A stretch of 64,000 nt of DNA from Limnohabitans sp. 15K (GTDB lineage Bacteria > Pseudomonadota > Gammaproteobacteria > Burkholderiales > Burkholderiaceae_C), in the NCBI RefSeq assembly GCF_002778285.1, contig NZ_NESM01000003.1, forward strand, positions 310,001 through 374,000. The letters run 5' to 3'. Under the pieces are notes generated by a model, which was given only the letters and a program-made list of their open reading frames with translations, ran no database searches and was not told where the DNA came from. Positions 59,370 to 64,000 of this stretch are shown in pieces; positions within the stretch are counted from its first letter, which is position 1; each line of letters starts with the position of its first letter. The position numbers and the translations under genes were made by a program.

Positions 59370-59774
59370 ATGCAAATCGAAGACAAGCCCCCGTTTGATT
59401 CCCCATTCGAGTGGATGGGGGGAGAGGACCGCGTCAAAGCCCTGGCTGAGCGCTTTTACGACCTGATGGACATCGAGCCCAGCTACAAAGAACTGCGTGC
59501 AGCCCACGGCAGCACTTTGCAAGCGGCACGCGACAAGTTGTTTTGGTTTTTGTGTGGCTGGCTGGGCGGGCCCGAACATTACACCGAACGCTTTGGCCAT
59601 CCGCGCCTGCGCATGCGCCACATGCCTTTTTCGATCGGTGCGCTTGAACGTGACCAATGGTTGGCGTGCATGGACCAAGCCATGCAGGAAACCCAGGTGG
59701 ACCCGGTGCTGCGCGAGCGCCTGAATGGCAGTTTTTTCAAAACCGCCGACTGGATGCGCAACCGCGGCGTTTAA
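59370..59774 (+). CDS. Group II truncated hemoglobin
   Basis: A 134-residue truncated hemoglobin. The start MQIEDKPPFDSPFEWMGGED leads to helix B with AERFYDLMD (candidate B10 Tyr). The proximal His lies in GHPRLRMRHMPFSIG, and a Trp in DQWLACMDQAM corresponds to the conserved group II Trp. It binds oxygen or NO in the cytoplasm; roles in NO detoxification or peroxide handling are known for relatives. The ATG at 59370 is chosen because the frame upstream runs through two repeat elements. It lies between REP copies 2 and 3. Confidence 0.9.
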   Translation: MQIEDKPPFDSPFEWMGGEDRVKALAERFYDLMDIEPSYKELRAAHGSTLQAARDKLFWFLCGWLGGPEHYTERFGHPRLRMRHMPFSIGALERDQWLACMDQAMQETQVDPVLRERLNGSFFKTADWMRNRGV

Positions 59775-59780
59775 AAATCC

Positions 59781-59806
59781 TTCGCGAGCAGCGGCTCGCT
59801 CCCACA
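59781..59806. repeat. REP-like element copy 3
   Basis: TTCGCGAGCAGCGGCTCGCT followed by CCCACA, again with the perfect GCGAGC/GCTCGC stem. It lies 7 bases after the hemoglobin stop and 18 before the Smr gene start. Confidence 0.85.
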
Positions 59807-59823
59807 AAACACCGGATCAAGCC

Positions 59824-60462
59824 GTGAAAATCAATTCTCTGCAAGACCTGAAACAGGTCAAAAAGAAGCTGGCCGATGCGCATGAAAAAGCGCAAGCGGC
59901 GGAGGCTGCACGCCTTGCCGCTGCCCGTAGGCGAGAGGCCGAAGCCAATCTTTTTGTCCGTGCTGTGGGTGTGGTCCAGCGCATGCCCTTGAACGACCAA
60001 GCCAGCATCAGCCCCCCAGCCCCAGCCCCTGTCGCCGCTCAACGGCAAAAAGACGAAGAAGCAGTGTTGCGTGATGCGCTCAGCGACGGGTTTGATGTGA
60101 GCACCTTGCTCGACACCGATGACGCTTTGAGTTTTCGTCGGCCAGGCATTGGCATTGACGTGACCCAAAAACTGCGCAAAGGCGGGTGGTCTATTCAACG
60201 CGAGATCGATTTGCACGGCCTGCGCAGCGACGAAGCCCGCGTGGCACTGGCCGAGTTCATCCGGATTGCCCACAAACAAGGCCTCAGATGCCTGCGGGTG
60301 GTCCACGGCAAAGGGCTGGGCTCACCAGGTAAAACCTCGGTGCTCAAGCCCAAAGTGCACAGCTGGCTGATTCAAAAAAACCAGGTTATGGCCTTTGTGC
60401 AAGCCAAAGCCACAGAGGGCGGTGCTGGCGCGCTGGTGGTCTTGCTCAAGCCGGGTGGCTGA
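59824..60462 (+). CDS. Smr-domain protein
   Basis: A 212-residue protein with an N-terminal charged helical region (DLKQVKKKLADAHEKAQAAE) and a C-terminal Smr domain (EIDLHGLRSDEARVALAEFI; RVVHGKGLGSPGKTSVLKPK). I use the GTG at 59824. The only ATG in frame is at 59725, inside the hemoglobin gene and across REP copy 3, which is unlikely. Smr domains can be DNA- or RNA-cleaving; small stand-alone forms like E. coli YdaL/SmrA are endonuclease-like. It converges on apaH. Confidence 0.88.
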   Translation: MKINSLQDLKQVKKKLADAHEKAQAAEAARLAAARRREAEANLFVRAVGVVQRMPLNDQASISPPAPAPVAAQRQKDEEAVLRDALSDGFDVSTLLDTDDALSFRRPGIGIDVTQKLRKGGWSIQREIDLHGLRSDEARVALAEFIRIAHKQGLRCLRVVHGKGLGSPGKTSVLKPKVHSWLIQKNQVMAFVQAKATEGGAGALVVLLKPGG

Positions 60463-60475
60463 GCCTGCGCAAACA

Positions 60476-60501
60476 TTCGGCAGCAAGAGCTGCCTCCCAC
60501 A
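60476..60501. repeat. REP-like element copy 4 (diverged)
   Basis: TTCGGCAGCAAGAGCTGCCT followed by CCCACA. The frame of the element (TTCG...CTCCCACA) is kept and the stem has changed on both sides (GGCAGC with GCTGCC), a compensated change that preserves pairing. Confidence 0.75.
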
Positions 60502-60511
60502 GCAAACATAT

Positions 60512-60570
60512 TTAATTGGGGTCAGATCCCAATTTTTCCTTTTTGTTAATTGGGGTCAGACCCCATTTTT
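60512..60570. terminator. Tandem GGGGTCAGA hairpins between convergent genes
   Basis: Two copies lie head to tail: TTAATTGGGGTCAGATCCCA (60512-60531, then ATTTTT) and TTAATTGGGGTCAGACCCCA (60546-60565, then TTTTT). Each forms a short stem followed by a T-run on the plus strand, so they can act as terminators for the Smr gene. They lie in the 144-base gap between the Smr gene and apaH. Both match the repeat at 59270, so they are also a dispersed repeat family. Confidence 0.7.
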
Positions 60571-60606
60571 GAGCCCCCATTTTTGCCAATTGGTCCCTTT
60601 GGGTTT

Positions 60607-61434
60607 TCAACCCGGTTTCTGCGCCTGCTCGCACTTCACCTGAATCAACTCGTGCTGCCCATCGCCAGACAGCCGCATTGCGCTCAGGCACCCACCCCAC
60701 ACGCAACCGTTGTCCAGTGCCCACACGTCTTCGCGTTGCAGCAAACCCAAAGTCGACCAGTGGCCAAAGGCCACAGTGATGTTGGCGGTTTGCCTGCCCG
60801 GCACATCAAACCACGGCATGAAGCCCGCAGGGGCTGCATCGGCCCCTTCTTTGCTTGCGAACTCCATCTCTCCGGTCACCGAACAAAAGCGCAGCCGTGT
60901 CAGCGCATTCACGATCACCCGCAAGCGTCCCACACCTGTCAAGTCATCGCGCCAAACTGCAGGCTCGTTGCCATACATCTGGTGCAAGAACTCATTCATG
61001 TCAGGCCCACGCAAAATCGACTCCACCTCGCTGGCCAGTGACAAGGTTTTCGTCACGCTCCACGACGGCAAGACCCCTGCATGCACCGACAGCACATCGT
61101 TTCCCCAAATCGCCATGCGCTGGTGGCGCAGCCAGTCCAGCAGGGCAGGGCGGTCGGCCGCTTGCAAGATACCGTCCAGCGTGTCCATGGGTTTGAGTCG
61201 CCCCGCACCGGCCGCCACCGCCAGCAAATGCAGGTCGTGGTTGCCCAGCAAACATTGCGCAGCATCGCCCAGCGCCATCAAGCGCCGCAGCACCTGTTCA
61301 GAAGCTGGCCCGCGGTTCACCAAGTCGCCTAAAACATACAAGGTGTCCCGACTCGGCGAAAAATCAAGCGCGCCGAGCAAGCGCCCCAAAGGCGCATCGC
61401 AACCCTGAACATCACCCACCCAATAAACAGCCAT
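60607..61434 (-). CDS. apaH: Symmetrical diadenosine tetraphosphatase
   Basis: A 275-residue metallophosphatase that splits Ap4A into two ADP. The motifs are VYWVGDVQGCDAPLGRLLGA, YVLGDLVNRGPASEQVLRRL and CLLGNHDLHLLAVAAG. Later metal ligands lie in SVHAGVLPSW and FGHWSTLG. The ATG at 61432-61434 (MAVYWVGDVQGC) is the family start; an ATG nine codons upstream adds unlike residues. Converges with the Smr gene. Confidence 0.95.
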   Translation of the reverse strand: MAVYWVGDVQGCDAPLGRLLGALDFSPSRDTLYVLGDLVNRGPASEQVLRRLMALGDAAQCLLGNHDLHLLAVAAGAGRLKPMDTLDGILQAADRPALLDWLRHQRMAIWGNDVLSVHAGVLPSWSVTKTLSLASEVESILRGPDMNEFLHQMYGNEPAVWRDDLTGVGRLRVIVNALTRLRFCSVTGEMEFASKEGADAAPAGFMPWFDVPGRQTANITVAFGHWSTLGLLQREDVWALDNGCVWGGCLSAMRLSGDGQHELIQVKCEQAQKPG

Positions 61435-61540
61435 AAACACCTCTTTGGCCCATTGTCCCAAATCGTTCGCGCTGACGATTTGAGCCTCATGGCCTCGACT
61501 CCTCTAGGCATGACCACTGCCTGCCACCACTCTTGGCACA

Positions 61541-62860
61541 ATGGCGGTTATGGATTTTCTACTGATCGTTTTTCTCACCTTGCTCAATGGTGTGTTTGCC
61601 ATGTCTGAGTTGGCGCTGGCCTCAAGTCGCAAGGCCCGCTTGGCCGCCATGGACGAGGCCGGTGACAAAGGGGCTCAAGCGGCCCTCAAACTGCTGGAAG
61701 AGCCCACCCAGTTTTTGTCCACCGTGCAGGTGGGTATTACCTCGATCGGCGTGCTCAATGGCATCGTGGGCGAGGCGGCCTTCAGCGGTGGTTTGGCCCT
61801 GAAGTTGATGCAGTGGGGATTGACTGAGCCGGTTGCTGCCATTTCTGCTACGGCCATTGTGGTCACCATCATCACCTTCACCACCATCATTTTTGGTGAG
61901 CTCGTGCCCAAGCGCATTGGCCAGCTTTACCCCGAGGCCGTGGCCCGCATCGTGGCCCGCCCCATGGCGGGCTTGGCCAAAGCCGCTGGGCCGTTTGTCA
62001 AATTGCTGTCGCTCTCCACGCAAGGCATGCTCAAACTCATGCGCATCGACAGCAAAGGCAGCCGCGCTGTGACCGAAGAAGAAATCACCGCCAGTTTGGT
62101 CGAAGGGGTCGACGCGGGACTGATCGAAGAGCACGAGCACCAAATGGTGCGCAACGTTTTCCACCTGGATGACCGTGCGCTCACCTCCATGATGACGCCG
62201 CGCAGCGATATCCAATGGCTCGAAGCTAACCTCACGCCTCAGCAGGCCATGGACCGCATCAACCAGATGCGTGGGGAGGGCAACCATTCTTGGTACCCGG
62301 TTTGCCGCGATGGTTTGGGCCACATCATTGGCGTCATCAGCTTGTCGCACCTCCTGGCCCTGCCAGAAAGCGATGAACGCGCTTTGGAGAATCACGCCCA
62401 AACTGCCCATTTCGTGCCTGAAACCTTGACCGGTATGGAATTGCTTGAACAAATGCGCGACCAGTCCAGCCGCATGTTGTTTGTGGTGGACGAATATGGC
62501 GAGGTCCAGGGTCTGCTGACCCCATTGGATTTGCTGGAAGCCATCACAGGCGAGCTCAAGTCCGACACCCAAACCGACGCCTGGGCCACCCAGAACGACG
62601 ACGGCAGCTGGGTGCTCGACGGTATCATGCCTGTCAACGAACTCAAGGCACGCCTGGACATCAAAGAGCTGCCTGCTGAAGACAAAAACCGCTACAACAC
62701 CTTGGCGGGTTTGCTCATGTATGCGCTGGGCCAACTGCCCACCCAAGGCCAAGTGATTGAGCTGGACGACTGGCGCTTCCAAGTCGTCGACCTCGAAGGC
62801 CGCCGCATCGACAAGGTGATTGCCACCTTACGTCCAGGTATTTTGGATACGTCAGTTTGA
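61541..62860 (+). CDS. CNNM/CorC/HlyC-family membrane protein with CBS pair
   Basis: A 439-residue protein. A DUF21/CNNM membrane domain (about 1-190: FLLIVFLTLLNGVFAMSELA; FTTIIFGELVPKRIG) is followed by a CBS pair (about 205-330; MMTPRSDIQWLEAN, MLFVVDEYGEVQGLLTPLDL). A C-terminal CorC_HlyC domain ends it (DGSWVLDGIMPVNELKARLD). Relatives take part in Mg/Co handling; the old name hemolysin is misleading. An ATG three codons in (61550) is an equally likely start. No ribosome binding site decides between them. Confidence 0.92.
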   Translation: MAVMDFLLIVFLTLLNGVFAMSELALASSRKARLAAMDEAGDKGAQAALKLLEEPTQFLSTVQVGITSIGVLNGIVGEAAFSGGLALKLMQWGLTEPVAAISATAIVVTIITFTTIIFGELVPKRIGQLYPEAVARIVARPMAGLAKAAGPFVKLLSLSTQGMLKLMRIDSKGSRAVTEEEITASLVEGVDAGLIEEHEHQMVRNVFHLDDRALTSMMTPRSDIQWLEANLTPQQAMDRINQMRGEGNHSWYPVCRDGLGHIIGVISLSHLLALPESDERALENHAQTAHFVPETLTGMELLEQMRDQSSRMLFVVDEYGEVQGLLTPLDLLEAITGELKSDTQTDAWATQNDDGSWVLDGIMPVNELKARLDIKELPAEDKNRYNTLAGLLMYALGQLPTQGQVIELDDWRFQVVDLEGRRIDKVIATLRPGILDTSV

Positions 62861-62872
62861 AAATGATGCAAG

Positions 62873-62925
62873 CGAGTGAAAATAATAAAAATATCAAATA
62901 AAAAATATTTTTGATTGCCAATAAC
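62873..62925. other. AT-rich tract with AAAAATATTTTT upstream of the H-NS-like gene
   Basis: This stretch is nearly all A and T in an otherwise GC-rich sequence and contains the perfect palindrome AAAAATATTTTT (62901-62912). It lies in the 161-base gap before the H-NS-like gene. Such DNA is typical of H-NS binding, so it may be a self-regulatory site. No clear -35/-10 pair was found. Confidence 0.45.
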
Positions 62926-63021
62926 CCTCCCATTGACAAATATCAAAGAATAAACTGCCTGGCCTCTGATGGCGGCAGTAAATCGGGTATATTCGGCGTC
63001 TTTATCTCATCAGGATCAAAT

Positions 63022-63321
63022 ATGACTTCCAGCTACAAAGACTTATTGGCTCAGCGTGAAACCTTGGAGCAAGCCATTGCTCAAGCCCGTCAAAACGAAA
63101 TCTCGGCCGCCGTTGCTAAAGTGCGCGAATTGGTTTCGGAGTTTGGTTTAACAGCCCAAGATGTGTTTCCTGGCCGCGGTGCAAAATCGGGTTCCACCAA
63201 AACGGTGAGCAAAGTCGCCCCCAAATACCGCGATCCTGCCACGGGCCAAACTTGGACCGGCCGTGGCAAAGCCCCTAAGTGGATTGATGGCAAAGACCGC
63301 GCACCTTTTGTTATCGCTTGA
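63022..63321 (+). CDS. H-NS-family nucleoid protein
   Basis: A 99-residue H-NS histone-family protein. A coiled N-terminal half for oligomerisation (MTSSYKDLLAQRETLEQAIA, EISAAVAKVRELVSEFG) precedes the DNA-binding end KYRDPATGQTWTGRGKAPKW. AGGA six bases before the ATG at 63022 supports the start. It should silence AT-rich genes. The terminator at 63343 follows. Confidence 0.93.
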   Translation: MTSSYKDLLAQRETLEQAIAQARQNEISAAVAKVRELVSEFGLTAQDVFPGRGAKSGSTKTVSKVAPKYRDPATGQTWTGRGKAPKWIDGKDRAPFVIA

Positions 63322-63342
63322 TTTTCCCCTGTTCAGCTGCGA

Positions 63343-63374
63343 GGCGAGGTACTTTCGTACTTCGCCTTTTTTTT
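63343..63374 (+). terminator. Rho-independent terminator after the H-NS-like gene
   Basis: GGCGAGGTAC (63343-63352) pairs with GTACTTCGCC (63357-63366) through ten pairs including one G-T, with a TTTC loop and eight T after it. It starts 22 bases past the stop. Confidence 0.93.
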
Positions 63375-63491
63375 CGGCATGTGAAACAGCTGAAATCGGC
63401 TTGTCTTTGATACCATTCACAACTTGGCCCTCTCTGGTGGCCTTTTCCCCTTGCAGCTTTGACCCGCGGCTTATGTCTCAAGGGTCATCTT

Positions 63492-64000
63492 TTGTCGATC
63501 GAATTGTCCAAGCTCATTTCCCCTAATGCTCTGCCTCAGCACATTGCCATCATCATGGATGGCAATCGCCGTTGGGCTAAAAATCGCTTTTTACCCGCTT
63601 CTTTGGGGCATGCTGCGGGTGCCAAACAAGTCCGTGAAGTCGTCAAAACGTGCGCGGAGATGGGTGTGCCGTATTTGAGTTTGTTCGCTTTCAGCACTGA
63701 AAATTGGAAGCGGCCCGAAGACGAAGTGTCCAGCCTCATGGGTTTGTTCATGTCTTATCTGCAAAAAGAGGTGGACAGCATGAATGGCAATGGCGTCCGC
63801 CTGAAGGTGGTGGGCGATACAAGCCGATTTGCCCCTGTGTTGCAGGACCTCATTGCCAAAGCAGAACGGGAGACTGCTTCCAATACGAAGATTACCTTGA
63901 CCATCTGTGCCAATTACGGTGGCCGATGGGACATGGTTCAAGCGGTCAAGGCGTGGCAAAAGGCACACCCTGAACAAAGCCTTCAATCGCTGACCGAAGA
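63492..64000 (+). CDS. uppS: Isoprenyl transferase (undecaprenyl diphosphate synthase), 3' end outside window
   Basis: The frame runs open to the window end, giving about 169 residues. LPQHIAIIMDGNRRWAKNRF holds the catalytic Asp and substrate-binding residues, and YLSLFAFSTENWKRPEDEVS and ITLTICANYGGRWDM follow. It makes undecaprenyl diphosphate for cell-wall synthesis. There is no ATG before the conserved part. I propose the TTG at 63492 (reading M-SIELSKLISPNALPQH), seven bases after AAGGG. Another TTG four codons on is possible. Confidence 0.92.
   Translation, partial: MSIELSKLISPNALPQHIAIIMDGNRRWAKNRFLPASLGHAAGAKQVREVVKTCAEMGVPYLSLFAFSTENWKRPEDEVSSLMGLFMSYLQKEVDSMNGNGVRLKVVGDTSRFAPVLQDLIAKAERETASNTKITLTICANYGGRWDMVQAVKAWQKAHPEQSLQSLTE

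Noticed and set aside
56649..60570. REP-like and GGGGTCAGA repeats as a CRISPR array
   Set aside because: Copies are spaced by whole genes or tens of bases with no regular spacers, and there are no cas genes.
1..64000. tRNA or rRNA genes, prophage or insertion sequences
   Set aside because: I looked for cloverleaf-like ends, conserved rRNA segments, integrases and transposases and saw none. A tRNA scan would be the decisive check.

Overview
The window looks like the chromosome of a GC-rich betaproteobacterium of the order Burkholderiales, most likely family Comamonadaceae (Limnohabitans/Rhodoferax/Polaromonas-like). This rests on several Bug-type solute receptors without membrane partners, the order rhodanese-grxC-secB-gpsA, a DUF3460 gene beside scpA, an aerobic benzoyl-CoA (box) pathway, and an H-NS-family protein of the TWTGRGK type. 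The assignment is inferred from gene content; no database search was possible. No rRNA, tRNA, CRISPR array, transposase or prophage was seen.

Layout. 1-8.4 kb: catabolic/uptake genes: two tandem Bug receptors (the first cut by the window edge), a secreted thermonuclease-like protein, then two related modules, each an amidase-signature hydrolase plus a LuxR-type regulator, sharing a Bug receptor between them. 8.5-21.7 kb: housekeeping genes: moeB-like, ctp protease, gpmA, rhodanese, grxC, secB, gpsA, panC, scpA, DUF3460, a SulP transporter coupled to a DUF1275 gene, metG and apbC/mrp. 21.8-25.6 kb: a D-aminoacylase-like amidohydrolase and a Bug receptor, divergent from a LysR regulator. 25.7-36.0 kb: the benzoyl-CoA epoxidation pathway: EamA transporter, benzoate-CoA ligase and semialdehyde dehydrogenase on the minus strand; boxR, boxC, boxB and boxA on the plus strand. 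36.0-56.6 kb: a very large formate-oxidation block that starts 6 bases after boxA. It holds an NAD-type soluble formate dehydrogenase (fused NuoE/NuoF-like beta subunit and NuoG-like alpha subunit), a sensor kinase, DUF3305, DUF3306, a polyferredoxin and a TorD-like chaperone. A TRAP transporter follows, then a second, Tat-exported membrane-bound formate dehydrogenase (fdhABC with small accessory proteins) and fdhD. 56.7-64 kb: an FtsX-like permease, a truncated hemoglobin, an Smr protein, apaH, a CorC/HlyC-type protein, an H-NS-like protein and the start of uppS. Small REP-like palindromes are scattered through 56.6-60.6 kb.

How it works together. Benzoate is activated to benzoyl-CoA by the ligase and epoxidised by BoxA/BoxB. 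BoxC opens the ring and releases formate plus a semialdehyde-CoA, which the aldehyde dehydrogenase oxidises. The striking point is that the genes to oxidise that formate lie directly downstream of boxA and probably share its transcript, so the cluster appears to recover reducing power from the carbon lost at ring cleavage. The TGCA-N6-TGCA repeats on both sides of boxR are strong candidates for the operators through which BoxR senses benzoyl-CoA. Two perfect 25-bp inverted repeats between boxB and boxA may tune expression inside the operon.
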